Source of the DNA: Leucosporidium creatinivorum | Taxonomy: Eukaryota; Basidiomycota; Microbotryomycetes; Leucosporidiales; Leucosporidiaceae | DNA length: 64,000 nt | Reading direction: 5' to 3' | Assembly (NCBI GenBank): GCA_001600635.1 | Contig: BCKL01000014.1 | Location: 386,202-450,201 of the forward strand | Shown here: positions 10,901 through 23,669 of the stretch, piece by piece | Position numbering within the stretch: position 1 is the first letter of the stretch | Layout: every line of letters begins with the position of its first letter | Notes under the pieces: model-generated | The model's database searches: none | What the model saw: the letters and a program-made list of their open reading frames with translations, nothing else | What the model was told of the DNA's origin: nothing | Program-made: the position numbers and the translations under genes

Positions 10901-13900
10901 GGTCTCGCCATCGTCGAGGCGACCAGCGGCGGGGACTGAGTTCTTGGAGCGGCCGACCTTGGTAACGACCTTGGTGAGCTGCTCGAGGGGGCGAAGGATC
11001 GAGTTGATGAGGTTGTTGACCGAGGGGAAGTTGAGGTCGACATCGGCGAGGGCGTTGGTGAGGATGCCGGCAAAGTTCTTCTCCAGCATGAGCTTGGCGA
11101 GCTGCATCGACGTCTCGTCGTTGGCCTTGCCTGCGCTGGGGTAAGGGCGGGAAGTGAGGAGGCGATAGCAGAGGTCGGAGAGGGCAAAGAGGCGTCCGTA
11201 GCGAACGTCGGTGGACTCGGCCGCCGAGACTGCCTCCTTGAACGCGCGAGCGATGGCGTCGAGGACCGTCTTGCGGATTCCAGCGACGTCGACAGCAGCG
11301 GCCTCCTTGACCTCCTTTGTGGCCGAGAGAGGCGAAGCGTCGTAGCAAAGCGCGACGATGACCAGCGAGCCAAAGTGCGAAAGGGCAGCGCGACGCTTGT
11401 GCTCAAAGTCGGAGAGGGCGAGCACGGTGGGAAGAGGGATGATGTCGTTAAGGAGGAAGTAGAGGAAGGAGGAGCGAGGCTTGACGGGTCCAGCGGTTGG
11501 TGCGGGGGCGAGCTCCTTGCCAGGAAGGCGACGAGTCGAGAAGCTGAGGAAGCTCGTCTTGCAGATGGCGTAGGAAGAGAGGAGCTCGGCGAGCGATGAG
11601 AGGGCGAAGGAGGTCTGGTAGAAGTCGCCGAGGGGAGTGTCGACGGGGATGTGAGCGTCCTTCTTGGGCGAGCCGGGGGTGGGAGTTGAGGGAGCGACGA
11701 CGGGTGCTGGTGTTGGGCCGGCTTCGGTCGACGACGCACCCTCCTCTCCGACCTTCTTGTCGTCGGTGGACGAAGGGGTCGCAGGAGGGATGGGTGCGAG
11801 GGCGTTCTTGCTCGTCTCGAGAGCCTCGGCCATGAGGAAGTGGACGGTCGTCTCGATGATGGCGGGAGCGGATCCTGACGACGTCGACTTGCCCTGCTTT
11901 GATCCCGACGCCTCGTCGACGACCATCTCGGGCGCCGAGAGGTTGGTGGCGCCCTCCTCGCCAGCGAAAGGCGAGCGAATGGTCGAGTCGGATTCGGGCA
12001 TCTTGCTCGGTGCTTGAGGTTCCTTTTGCAGGGCGACGTGGTAGTGACCGACGGCGTCCGCTTGCACGAGCTTGCAGGTCGAACGAGTAGCCTCCAAGAA
12101 GACCTCGACGTTGCGGAAGGCAATCGAGCTGGCGCCGCGAAGGAAGCCCGTAATGTCGGCGACCTTGGCGCGGGGCTGAGCGAACCACGCCTCAATCTCG
12201 CGCTCCATCATGGGGAGGAGGACGGCCTTGTCCTCGATGACATGGCGAAGGATCATGGTGACGTAGGATCGGCAGTTGTCGGTCTCGGGCTTCTCGACGG
12301 CGAACGACGAGAAGAGGTGACGAAGTCCGTCGGCCTGGACGAAGGAGGTGGCGAGAGCGTGGTCGCGGGTGAGGACGAGGAGAAGGCGAAGGGTGGAAAG
12401 GAAGACCTCGCGCGTCGAGACGCCCTTGGCGAGTACGTCGAGCGAAAGCTGGAAGAATCCTGCGCGCTCGTCGCCCCACTTGGGTCCTTGGCTCACGAGC
12501 TCGACGGCGGGAACCTCCTCGCCCTCGGCCAGAATGAGAGCTCCCTTGGGCACCTCGGCGACCGAGAAGAGCGAGTCGGCGACGAGCATGACCGACGCGA
12601 GCCACTTGGGGCGGCTGTCCTTGTCGGGCGAGAGGGTCGAGTACTGCTGCTGGTAGCGCACGAGCGTCTTCATGAGTTCCTCGCGGTCCGACTCGATGGT
12701 CTCCCGGTAGGCGGCGTCCGTAGCGAGAAGGGCGATGAGGCGCAGGCGAGTCGCAGCGGCCAGGTCGGTCTTCGTGCGCGCTTCGGCGTCGTCGGGGAAA
12801 GGTGCGGCGAGGTCGTCGAGGAGGGGTTTGAGGGATGGCGCCTTCTTGTCGGCCGAGGCCTCGTCGGTGGAAGTCGAGTTGAGGAGGCTGAAGACGCCCT
12901 TGATGTCGAAGACGAGCTCGCTGTAGTCCTCGGCGAGCGAGAGGGCGCGAGCGAGGAAGTCGGGCTTGAGCTTCTCGCGAGCCTCCTTGAGCTGGGCCTT
13001 AATCTCCTTGAGCGCCTCCTCGCGAGCCTTCTGGTCGTCGGCGGTGATGGGAGCGGGTTCGGGGACGGCGACCGGCGCTGGTGGTGCCTCGGCTTCGGCC
13101 ATGGCGACGTCCTCTCCAGCGTTGGCCTCCTCGACGGCAGGACCTGGAGCATCCTCAGCAGCAGGAGCTGGGGCATCGGCGGCGGGAGCGTCTGCTGCTG
13201 CTGGTGCGGCGTTGGCATCGGGGGCAGGAGCGTCTCCCTCGGCGTGGGCAGCTTCGGGCTGAGCGGCTTGGGCGGCCTCACGAGCACGAGCGGCGCCGAC
13301 GAGATCGGGGTGTCCCAGGAGGTACTCGGTGGCGACTCCGACATTGTTGCGGCAGCGAGTGAGGGCCGTCTCGACGGCGCTGCGAGGGAATCCCATGTCG
13401 ACGAGCTGAGCCACGCGAGTCTCATCGAGGACGAATGCTCCGCCTCCTCCTCCACCTCCTCCTCCACCACCACCTCCTCCTCCGAGTGCTCCTAGGAGTC
13501 CCTCGAAGGGGTTGCGAGCTCCTCCCGCTCCTCCAGCTCCTCCCAATCCGCCGAGACCTCCGAGTGCGCCCGCCGGTCCACCGCCCAAGATCTGGTCGAT
13601 GGCAGAGCGAGCCGACGTGGAAGGGTCGACGGAAGTCTCCGCCTCTCCCTTGAGGATATGAACGAGAGTACCGACGATGCTCCTGACGACGTTGGGCGGC
13701 GACTTCTTGAGCCACGGGGCGCCCCAAGTCGAAGAGATGACGGGGAGGATGGCAGCGCGAAGCTTGACGAGGAAGGCGTGCGGGTCAAAGAAGTCGGGGG
13801 ACGACTTCTCCTTGACGCGAGTCATGAGGAGGGCGGTTTGAGGCGCCTCGAGGATGGTGCGGTGGGAGGCGAGACGGTGGAGGAGGTCGAGGGCGACCTT

Positions 13901-16900
13901 GATGCCGCCAAAGACGTGGACGATGGGGAGCTTGACGTCGTCGAGCTTGGTGGCGTCTTGAGTGGGCATAAGCTCGCCGGCGACCTCCTGGAAGCGCGTG
14001 TAGAGCTGAAGGTAGGCCTCGAAGCCGCCCGTCTTCTCGAACGTGCTGAGGAGGAGCGTCTGCAGTCCAGTCATGTTTGGTCGCTCTGTTGCAGATAGAG
14101 GTCGGTCAGTGACGGTCGAAGTGGGGAAGAGACGAGGCTGGAGACGGACCGTCGAAGAGGAAAGTGGTGGTAGCGCCGAGCATGAGAGTTGAGTAGCTGA
14201 GGCGAGACGAGATGTCCTGCACGCTGGGGTCGATCCAGTTAAGGTTATCGCGCATCATCTTGGCCATGACGAGGGCAACGTCGCTGGCCGCCTTGCGATG
14301 AGCGGCGTCGCCGCTCCTGCGGTGAACGAAGAGCTTGATGGTGGCTATTGGAGGAGAAGGGTCAGCAGCGAGATCAAGGCAGCTTGTGAGAACACCACCC
14401 ACAGAGGAAGACGGGGACAATGTTGAGAGGGAAGCTGGCGAGAAGGTCCTGGATCGTCTTGAGATTCGGCGAGCTTGGAGTCGCCTTGGCGTCCTTCGCC
14501 GCCGTAGCCGAGTCGTCTCCAGCAGGTGCCGGTGCATCGGCCGCTCCAGTCGCTGGCGTCGGCGCGAGAGCTCCTCCCGTCTCGAGGGTCGAAAGTGCCG
14601 AAGTGGCAGCCCCTTCGCTCGGCGGAGGAGGAACGGTCGAAGTCGCCGAGGCGGGAGTGTGCTTCTTGAGGAGGATGTTCTCCCACACGCAAACGCGGTA
14701 AAGCTGTCCGATCTGAGCGAGGGTGGCCGACTCTTCGGGAGTCGCGAAGACGGCGAGAACCGAGGTGGAAGCCTTGCCGTGGGCGTAGGTGAGGTTGCCG
14801 TAGATGTCCGAGAGGAGGGCGACGTGCGAGAGGAGGATGGTGAGGTCGCGGAAGCGTTGGTTTTGCTCCTGGACCGTCTCCTCGGCTGGAGAGTGGGGAG
14901 AGAAGGTCAGCTCATGCTCGGCGCTGAACGAAGCAGCTCCAAACTTACAAGGCGAAAGGAAAGGCGCGAGCCTCGAGTCCTCGGGGAACTCCTCCCAGAA
15001 CCACTTGGTCTTATCGAGGTACTTGCGCGCCTCCTTAATGATGGACACGGCCGTCTCGGTGGGCTTGACCTCGCTCATGATGCGGAAGATGGACGAGACG
15101 GAGCTGAAGCTGGCGGTGGCGGGCGCATCGACAGGCATGCAGGGGAGGGCGAGAAGCTCGAGGAGAATGGGTGCGGGGTCAAGCTTGACGAAGTCCTTGC
15201 AGTGCTGGATGTTCTGGAAGAGGCCTTCGAGGAACTGAGGGGGGAGGCGAGTCAGCGAAGCGCTGGCGACTGTGAACGGCGAAGCTCACTCGTCCAACGA
15301 CATCAATCGCCTGCATAAAGTGGTTCTCCTTGAACTCGGGCGAACCGGGAGCTGGCGCCGCCGCGGGAGCAGCATCCTGCATCTCGACATCGGTCGTCGT
15401 CGCGGGAGCAGCTGCCGCCGAAGTGCTAGCCTCTCCAGCCTGTTCGCCGGGAGAAGCACCAGCGACAGCCTTGACGACCTGCAAGCCATAGCTCTGCTGC
15501 GAATCGGGGATGAAGCTCTTGGCTTGCTCCCTCAGCTCCTTGAGCACGTCGATGGTCGCCTCGAGCACCTTATCCTTGAGCGAAGGGTGATGACGGATGA
15601 GCTCGTCGATCGAAGCGCCGAGCATGTTGCCGTTGTCCCGCTCCTGGAGAACGCGAACGTGCTTCTCCGAGGTGAAGATGGAGAAGTAGCGCGAGATGAG
15701 AGGGCGGGCGTTGAACTCGTCGAGGCCGACGGTGTTAAGGCAGAGGGCTCCAACGGCGTTGGGAATGGCTTGGAGAACGTCGATGGAGGCGGGGATGGAC
15801 TCCTCGATGGCGTCGTAGAGCGAAGCCGGAACCTTGGCTTCTTGGATGGTCGCGAGGCAGGTCGGCTCGTTGTGGACGAAGGTCGCGGTGATGTTGATGC
15901 CTTTGAGGGAGTGGAGTCAGGTCAGACGAAAGACTCTTGTGCGACCGCAGGAAGAGTGCTCACTGAGCGCGAAGACTTGAGGCCCAAAGACGACGCGGTT
16001 CTCCATGATGAGTTTGACCGAGGCGAGGAGGGACGAGTCGATGAGGTTGCGAAGGCCCTCGGTAGTTCCCGCCGTCTGCATGAGACGCTGGATAGCGCGC
16101 AGAAGGCCCTTGAGGAGCGAGGCTTGCTCGAAGGAGAGGAGACCTGTCGAAAGACGAGGTCAGCTTGCGCTGATGGGCGACGGGAGAACGACTCGATCGC
16201 ACCAGTGGGAGCATCGATGGGATTGGGGAGCACCTGGGGATCGCGGTTGGCGTGCGCCGAGATGCACAGCTCAATCTCGTCCTTGACGCGCTCGACAAAG
16301 ACCCCGAGTCCTCCAGCCGAGATGAAGAGGGTGAAGGCCGAGCTGTAGCCGTACATAAGGCTGTCGAGGAAGACGACAGCCCTAGTGACGGTCTGAAGGT
16401 GAGAGTAAAGGGTCAGCAGCTTGGCGAGCGAGCTTCGAAGGCAACTCACGGCGACTCGGTCACGACGCTTGTTCTTGATGAACTCGACGAGCATGGAGAC
16501 GATGCCAGCTCCCACGATCATGTTGCCGACGAACGAGTTGGTCTGGAAGTACAGGAGGAGGTTGAAGAGCGAGTCGATGAACTCGGGGGTCGAGACGGCT
16601 ACGAAGCGAAATGCCAAGGTCAGCTTGCGAGCTCGGTCGAGATCAAAGGAGCTTCAGTACTTACGGTTGTCGCCCTCCAGATCGGTGACTGTCCTCCTGA
16701 AGACATACATGAGGATGCCGTGGCTCACACTAGCGTTGAGGGCGCTAGCGACCTCGGACAGCTTCGTCTTGAACTTGGCTAGAGCGTCGAGGGCGTAGAA
16801 GGCGGCCGCCTGGATCTCGATGGGAACGTTGCGATCGGGATGGACGAGCTCGGCGAGCTGGGGAATGAGTTCCGGCTCGTAGAGGAAGAGCTTGCTCTGC

Positions 16901-18117
16901 GCTGCTGCCTCGGTCGAGGTGTGGGCGAAGACGGCGATGGCGAGGAGGCGGACGACGAGCATGGTGCGACGGTCGGGAGTGGATCCGAGCGCCTTGGCGA
17001 TGCGGATCTTCTGCAGAAGGTCGAGGCGGTCGGCTTCGGGCACGCCGTAGGTCTCGATGGCGTCGGCGAGGAGGTCGACGGCGGGCTGAGTCGACGTGCG
17101 CACGTTGCCGAGCTGGACGGTAGTGAGACCTTCGTTGAGGGTTGGTGCGGTCGAGGAGGTTGAAGCGTGAGGGGTGGCGGGGATGGGAGTTGCGAGGGCG
17201 GCGCCTTGAGCGAAGGTCGCGCGAGGCTTGGGTCCTGGCGTGGAAGTGGCAGCGGCGGTCGAAGTGGACGCTTCCGGCTTGTTGTCCTCCTCCACATCCA
17301 TAGCATCCACCTCCTTGCCCTTGTCCTTCTTCTCCGTCTGAGGCTCGGTCGGCGCTCCTCCCTCCGTCGCCGCACTCGTCGCGGTCGCCTTCTTGTAGAA
17401 CTGCCATTCGGTCTCGTCGAGCTCGGAGGGGATCTCGACCTCATCGCCAGCGAGATCAACCATCTCGAGGCCGTACTCGCGCGTGCCCCATCCCTGCGCG
17501 AGACTGAGGAGACGCTTCTCGGCGATTCCAAAGCTCGAGGTGCCGCCGTTGGTGCTCGAGTACTGCTGGGCGGGTCGGAGTCCTAGTCGCAGAGTGGCCA
17601 AGAGGATGGAGAGGTCGGTGGTGTGGAGGAGGTCGTTCAAACGCTGCAGGTTCATCGACGACATCAGAGAAAACGCGTTTACGCTCAAGTCAGCGCTCAA
17701 GCCTCGGGGCAGTCGCAAGTAGCTACAAAGCTGCAGAAATGGAAAGCTACAACTCACGTCAAAGCTGGCAAAGATCTTGCGGTTGGTCGAGTTCTCCAAC
17801 AGGATCTTCTCGAACGCCAGGATGGCCGCGACGAGCTCCTTGGTGCGCGGCGTAAAGGCGTTGGTCTGGCAGTGCTCCATCGAGCCGAGGTCGTAATCGT
17901 TGATGACCCCTTCGAGGATAGCATCGAACCTGTTGAGAGGTACGATCCAGTGCTGCAGGTCGGTCCGAGGCCAAGTCCATCCGGCGTTGACGACGGGGAG
18001 GAGCATCCCTGGAAGGTCCTCTGGGCGGCTGTGGTCCTCCCTCAAGGCGACGATGAAGGAAGCGATGCCCGGGTGAGTGGACGGAGTCCGCTTGGGCGCC
18101 CGCTTGATCTTGGTCAT
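4901..18117 (-). CDS. TOM1: Giant HECT E3 ubiquitin ligase, TOM1/HUWE1 family
   Basis: E3 ligase of about 3,900 residues with about 23 short introns, comparable to human HUWE1 and yeast Tom1. The start ATG at 18117 opens MTKIKRAPKRTPS, followed by the armadillo-like DUF908/DUF913 region (18.1-13.6 kb). A glycine run coded near 13435-13490 precedes a UBA domain (VAQLVDMGFPRSAVETAL, near 13340-13430). Acidic tracts follow near 10.7-10.9 and 10.2-10.6 kb. The DUF4414/ubiquitin-binding stretch has LEALPDDMREEVLSQH and LDALPPDLRAEVLRQE copies (8.65-8.85 kb). The HECT domain occupies about 6.6-4.9 kb. The catalytic cysteine is in HTCFN, with Cys codon at 5065-5067. The last intron is 4999-5057 and the protein ends GAGGFGFA, typical of HECT tails. 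Family roles are nuclear quality control, histone and ribosomal-protein turnover; those here are inferred from homology. Confidence 0.96.
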
Positions 18118-18914
18118 CCCGGCGAGTCCTTAGGCAAGGGAGCCCGCTGGGTGAAGGAGGGAGAGACGAGACGAAGGGGGAAGCTCCCTGCTGACTGTGC
18201 GGGAGCTTGGTAAGCGTGGGAAGAGGTTGGAGTGTGTAGTGCTGTAGGTGAGTCGACTGTGCTGTACTGAAAGCGGCAGTCGAGCGAGAAGGAAGCGAGT
18301 CGAAGCGAGCAAAGTGAGTGGGGAGAGGCAACGAGCGAAGCTGGGCCAAACGACCAAGTCATCAAACCTCCTTGCGAGCATCGGGCGCTCCGGATGCAGT
18401 TCAGTAGCTCAGTTCGAGTTTGTACCATTCGTTTCGAGCTCTCTCGCTACTTGTCTGCAGCTGGTTTGCGCAGCTCGGCGTTCCCCCTCTCCGACCTCTT
18501 CCAGCCTGCTCGCTACTTAGATACACGTTTCCATTGCTCGGTAGCGACCGTCAGGGATACGCCAGCTATTCTACTACCGCGAGAACCCCTCCCCAAGTCG
18601 TCGACACCGCCCAGCCATCGCCACTTGTTCGACCGAGCCTGCCGAGCGCTTTCGGACCTCACGAGCTCGCAAGCTTCTGTAGGCGACTCTCGTATAATGC
18701 TGGCTCGTGCATTATGTTCTAGCGATCGCTTCATTGAACAAACACCCCGTAACTAGGAGCGGGAAGAGTGTAACGAACGCTCGCGCCGAGCTCCCCGACC
18801 GCCTGTCATCCCTTCGCTCTCTGCTCCTGCCGCATCTGCACAAGGGTACGAGCAGCTTCAGCTGAAAGTTCTTGATGAGCTCAAGCGCCAGCTCACCTTC
18901 AGCATCGTGCTTCA
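18118..18914. other. Intergenic, no gene seen
   Basis: Upstream of TOM1 and downstream of the first F-box paralog. Open frames here lack splice-compatible continuation or recognisable protein features. It probably holds the TOM1 promoter and the F-box gene's 3' UTR. Nothing else is visible. Confidence 0.5.
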
Positions 18915-20133
18915 TCAATCCCAGCGAAGCGTGATCCCCTTCGCTCGGCACTGGCCCTCTAAGGCCGTCAAGTTAGGCCCAGGAGTAGGATCCTCGGAGA
19001 GTGTGAGACGCTCTAGCTTTGACAGGGACGCATGACCTGCCCCGAGTACGATGCCCATTCGAGCGAGATCACGGTCGGTTGAGCGACCCATCAGAACCAG
19101 GTGTTCGAGCGGCGAGGGAATCGCGGCGAAGAGTTCGTCGTGCGGGATGTTGATGATGAGAAGCTTGAGGTAGATACATTTTCGAAGGAGCGAGAGTAGC
19201 TGTCGCGCAATCTGAATCGAGGAGGTGCCGAAAATGAGTTGGAGTGACGGGAAGCGAAGCGGCGCGCTGTCGAAGTCGTATAGAGGTTCCGCTGGGAGTT
19301 GACTCGGAAGGGCGACGAGCGAGTCATTCACTTGTATTATGACCGAAGATCGGACTGCTTTCAGGAGACTTGAAACCAGGTGCTTGGGCATGAGAGGAGC
19401 GCCGAAAGGGTACATGAGCGCGAGGCGAAGGGCGGAGAGCTGGAAGGGAAGGTGAAGAGCCGGAGGGTGGAGTGCTCTTGCGAAGTTGAGCGCACTTCCC
19501 AGATGAAGGCTAGTGAGATCTGGCAAGCAGAGCGTGTGAGCTTGAGCGTGCATGGTCTGCCGGGGACCGCGACTCACTTACCAGGCCAGCAGAGTAGAGA
19601 ACAGACGTATCGACGCCCCTCAGACACGTCATAAACAGTGTTCGGAGGTTGGTGCAGCTTTTAATGACCTGTTCCGCCAGCTTCCCGTCGAGTAGGCTGC
19701 TTGGCCTCGGTACTTGGGCCTCGCGAAGGAGGGCTTCGATGTGCAGATCGTGCGTCGGCCGTCCCTTCCTGTCCACGGCAAGGAACTGCCTCATGGAGGT
19801 ATCGGTGTCAAGCTTGATTCTGTCCCAGAGCAGGCGCTGAGCTTCGGATCTCCACAGTGAACAGACAAGGGAGGTTTTGGTAAGGAAAGCTCGGCGTTCA
19901 AGGGCCTCCGGAGCGCCATGGTCAAGACGATACCGAGACTCCGCTCCCATTTGCAGTACTTTGAGCTGTAGCTCGGGCGGTAGACGAGGCGGCTCTTCGG
20001 AATTGAGCTCGAGATTGGCGAATTGAGCGTCGAGGCGAGCTTGCTTCTCCTTTTTGAGCTTCCTTCTGGCGGCTCCAGACCGTTTTCCGTGGGCGGTGGG
20101 TGGCGGAGGTGAGGAAGGAGTGTTGTTTGCCAT
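18915..20133 (-). CDS. F-box-like protein, family member 1
   Basis: Two exons joined by one intron near 19512-19573. The N-terminus carries the family signature TAHGKRSGAARRKLKKE, then LDAQFANLEL, followed by an F-box-like segment (RLPPELQLKVLQ ... SLVCSLWRSEAQRLLW). The C-terminal half has hydrophobic, leucine-rich strands (LTSLHLGSALNF, PSPLEHLVLMG) resembling degenerate leucine-rich repeats, and a shared closing block with HDELFAAIPSPL and LEGQCRAKGI. F-box proteins are usually substrate receptors of SCF ubiquitin ligases; whether this one binds Skp1 is inferred. It is divergent from member 2, with 764 bases between starts. The basic leader could act as a nuclear localisation signal. A third close paralog lies at 47-48.2 kb. 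Confidence 0.75.
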
Positions 20134-20897
20134 TTCGGAGACGAGCGAAGAGGCAAAGCGAGAGGTGGGGTCGGTGATGCGAAGAAGAGAGGGTTGAACG
20201 CCGAAGTAGGGGAGGAGGGGGAAGCGCTGTAGAGGTCGTAGTACGTTAGCTCTGAGGTAGTATGGAGATACCGGAAAGCTTAAGGCTGATTCTCCTACCC
20301 ACCAGCTAGCGAACCGGCCACGCGAAAGCAGCAGCGAGCGAGCAAGTCCGACGATGAGAGCGCCGAGCGGTCTCCGAGCAGCGGGAGAGAGGCAAGGTCA
20401 GCTCTGCGATCTCGCATAGCTTTCCTCTGCTTTGCAGCAGTCCCTAGCTAGCTACGGCTCATCTGAGATCCGCCATGTCAACAGTGCACGTGCCTCCTCC
20501 CTCGTCCGCATCAGAACTCGCTCGCTTCTGCCACCTTAGTAGCTGGGGCTGAACTCCAGCGAGTCCCTACAGCGCTCTTAAGTCTACCTTCTAGCAGCTC
20601 CAAACTCACGTTAAGCCAAGGGATCGACTCGCAGAACAGCTGAGCGAGCTTCCACGTCGAGCGAGCGATCCGAGAGCGGTCGAAAAGAGAGCAGGCGAGG
20701 CGAGGTGTAAGAGCGGTCGAGCTGTAGGCCCGTAGCTTCCTGTCCAGCCTCCAGTCCCTGTCCGAGTCGAGTCGAGAGCAAAAGTCGAGAGCGAGAGGTT
20801 GAAGGGAGAGGGCAGAATCGCCGTCTCGCCTCTCTTCCTCCTTCCTCATCTTGCTCGCTTCGTCTTTTCGCTCGCTACAGCTTCGCACACTCGAAGG
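20134..20897. promoter_or_regulatory. Divergent intergenic region between F-box paralogs 1 and 2
   Basis: About 760 bases between two divergently oriented paralog starts. Its right part (about 20633-20897) is strongly similar to the region upstream of paralog 3 (about 48202-48475, reverse strand), including a shared CGATCCGAGAGCGGTCG block. This shows the duplication carried its 5' flank. No separate gene is evident. Confidence 0.5.
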
Positions 20898-22122
20898 ATG
20901 GAAGCTCAGCCCCCTCAAAAGCCTACAGCACACGGTAAACGCTCGGGAGCGGCGAGGAGGAAGCTCAAGAAGGAGCGACAAGCTCAGCTCGACGCTCAGT
21001 TCGCCAATCTCGGAATCAGCAGCGAGGGGGAGCCTCGCTTGCCGCCCGAGCTTCAGCTCAGAGTCATTCAGGTCGGAGCCGAGCTGCCTGTAGTCGCCCG
21101 GCCTCACGGTCTTGCTGTCGTCCAGCAGCGCTCCTTCCTCCGCCGAGCCTCGCTTGTCTGCTCGGTGTGGAGGGCAGAAGCACAGCGGCTGCTGAGGTAT
21201 ACGGCGTACCTCACGTCGGACGAGGGAATGAAGTGCTTCCTCGAGTGCGGCGAGCATGGACACCAAACCGCCGAGCTCTTCATTTCGGCCCGCGAATGGA
21301 AAGGACGGCAGGTTCGACCTCTCCGAATGCTCGACGGCGAACTTACTCGGAGGGTCATCATCGAGTGCTCCAGTCTCTGCATGCTTCATCTAGGTGAGAT
21401 CTCACACCTCGACCCACTCGTCTTCCAGGCTCCATCCCTCAAAGGTCAGTCATCACGATGCTCGAGTCCTCGGCCGAGCGATATATACTGAGCCTCTGTG
21501 CTCCTCAGGTCTCGTGCTGCTAGAGCTTTGCGCCACGATCAGCTACAAGAACGTCGGAGTGCTCCCTCCATCGCACCCCTTCCTCCTCGACATCCTCCGA
21601 CTCGAACTGATGTTCCCCGCCCAGACAATGCCGACCGAACTCATTTTATCGCTGCTGGCGAGGGTCGAGTGCGGGCTCTCAATTGAGGCGATTGACTCCT
21701 CAGACATGCACGATCACCACCGAAGGATTCGTAGCCAGGATCTGCCCCGACCGGAGCACCTCGCTTTCTCAACGCTCAAGATCAGGTTCGCTTCGGGCTC
21801 GCCAAACATCTTGCGCCCTCTTCTTCCTATCTTTCGCGAATGCTACTCGCTTCAGCTACTCGTCACAAGCCACGCGCACGACGCTATCTTTGCAGCTCTC
21901 CCCCTCCCTCTCAACAATCTCGTCCTCGACATCGGACCGACCAGCAGCTCCCACGACTGGTACCAGGAGGTAGCTCTTCTTCGCGCAGGCCACCGCTCAC
22001 TTTCGCAGCTGGAGAGCTTCCTTGTGCTGTCCACGGTGCCGTCCCCGGACTTGCAGGATCTCGAGAAGGAGTGCCGAGCTCGGAAGATCGTATTCCGCCA
22101 AAGGACGGGGCAGGCTCTTTGA
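20898..22122 (+). CDS. F-box-like protein, family member 2
   Basis: Two exons; the intron at about 21446-21508 starts GTCAGT and ends CTCAG, joining SLKG to LVLLELC in frame. It begins MEAQPPQKPTAHGKRSGAARRK and has the same basic leader, then LDAQFANLGI, then an F-box-like region (RLPPELQLRVIQ ... SLVCSVWRAEAQRLLR). The C-terminal half has leucine-rich strands and the shared block HDAIFAALPLPLNNLVL, ending in a CRARKIVFRQ motif. Its nearest relative here is member 3 (46971-48201), with which it shares the MEAQ start and 5' flank. An SCF substrate-receptor role is inferred from family. Alternative call: orphan L-domain-like protein without true F-box activity. Confidence 0.78.
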
Positions 22123-23669
22123 GGTCAGTGGCTCACGAGTGCTTACGTCTTCTCTCAGCTTACAGATGACATCCGTACACAGGCACCAAGCTACAACGGG
22201 GCTGAAAAGGCAGAAACGAGCTCGGCGCGCGCGGTTCGGCGCTGGTGGAGGACGAGTGGAAGAGGCGCCGCTTGGATGCGCTTATGTAGCTTGCCAATGA
22301 CGGGAGAAAGATACGCTCTACTTCTCATCTGGTCAGGCTAGCGGAGAGAGCCTCAAAGTACACAATAGTCGCATACAGCTGCCACACTCTCGACCGACCT
22401 CTCGTTTCGCTTCAGGTGTCCTCTCTGGCCCTGCCAGCGCAGAGCATCTACGACATGAGGTCAAAACTAGTCGCAATAATGCGCCCGCGCATTTGGAGAC
22501 AATCCTACAGCCTCGAGACAACCTCGCTCCGAACGGCGAGCGCCACAACGCCGAGCCAGCGTAAGAGCTGGATGGCAGTAGGTAAACAAGCTCGCTGAAG
22601 CTCCGACACGATACATGACCCTACTCTCGACATTCCTGGAAGTATCGCGGAGCTGGGAGCGTGAGCAAGCGGGACCTTCGGATGGAGCTCGTAGGCTTCG
22701 CAACAGGCGCCAGGCGCCCTGCACTTCTTGAGGGAGTCTCGCTGACGACCTACAGAACAGAACACCCTTCAGAAGGGTCGTAGAATGAACTGTTTGTATG
22801 CAACAGCCGTCATCTCCCAAGCAAGTCCCGGCCACGGCGGAGAGAAATGTTTCGACCGAGCATCCTCGCGAGGCCCAAGTCCGGGGAAGCTCGACTTTGA
22901 CATCACCTCCCTCTCGAGAAAATGATGGACTGGAGGATGAGTTGTATGAAAGTATGTACATGGTACAAAGAGAGCGGTGTAGGCGAGTTGCGCGATGATG
23001 CAACGCAAGCGTGAACCAAGCCGAAACTCGGTGCACGGCCTGGAACTCTGCTCGGAAACGACCGACATGAGGCTGTAGGGCACTAGCGCGGGGCCCAGCA
23101 AAGTGTCATCTGACGGTTCCGTCCCGCTGCTCCATCGCCAGTGAGATGTTGGTACAGCTCTGCTACAGCAAAGCGAGCTGGAGAAGATCACCGAGCACCG
23201 AGGTGAAGCGAGCGAGCAGAGAGATGTACCGAGCTGGGCCGTGGTGAACCAGCCTCTCAATTGCCGCGTGCAACGGTAGTCTTCTTTCGCGTTACTACTA
23301 TCGGCTGTAATAGGCAGGTCGGAAGCTCGACAGAAGCTTGCTGATCGACTGTGGAGAACGAGGGCAGAAGCGAGAGGGCGGGCTGAGGGAATGTAGTAAA
23401 GTACAGCTACAAAAAAGGAGCAGCAGCGGAGGCCGAGCAATCAGCCTCAGGAGTCTGTAGTATCTCCTAACGAGATAGAAGCGCGGACGAGAGGAGAAGG
23501 GGGATGAGTGCCCGAAACCGAGAGCGCGACTCTGGTGAGCGACTCGCCGCCCTCTCTGTGTCCTCCCGCTCGCCGCCTCTTGAACCTCTCGCTCTCATCA
23601 AGATGGCCTGCTAAATCCCCTACAGCCCGCCTTCAATCCCCTACGTCCAGCTTACACCCCCCTACAAAC
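22123..23669. other. 1.5 kb intergenic, no convincing gene
   Basis: Between the convergent end of F-box member 2 and the FYVE gene start. Open frames exist on both strands but show no domain, no consistent splice joining and no coding-like bias that I can defend. The right part likely contains the FYVE gene promoter and 5' leader; an in-frame leader reaches back to 23508. Confidence 0.45.

Noticed and set aside
12014-13495. Plus-strand 493-codon open frame opposite TOM1
   Set aside because: Antisense shadow in GC-rich DNA; the minus strand encodes the conserved UBA and flanking region.
20799-20897. Shared in-frame leader before the MEAQ start of F-box members 2 and 3
   Set aside because: It opens with TTG, not ATG, in both genes; similarity is explained by the recently duplicated 5' flank.
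18915-22122. F-box pair considered as a toxin-antitoxin-like or mobile module
   Set aside because: No terminal repeats, target-site duplications or recombinase genes; ordinary divergent gene duplication explains it.
22123-23669. Searched for a tRNA or small RNA in the largest gene-free spacer
   Set aside because: No convincing B-box or cloverleaf pattern could be seen by eye.
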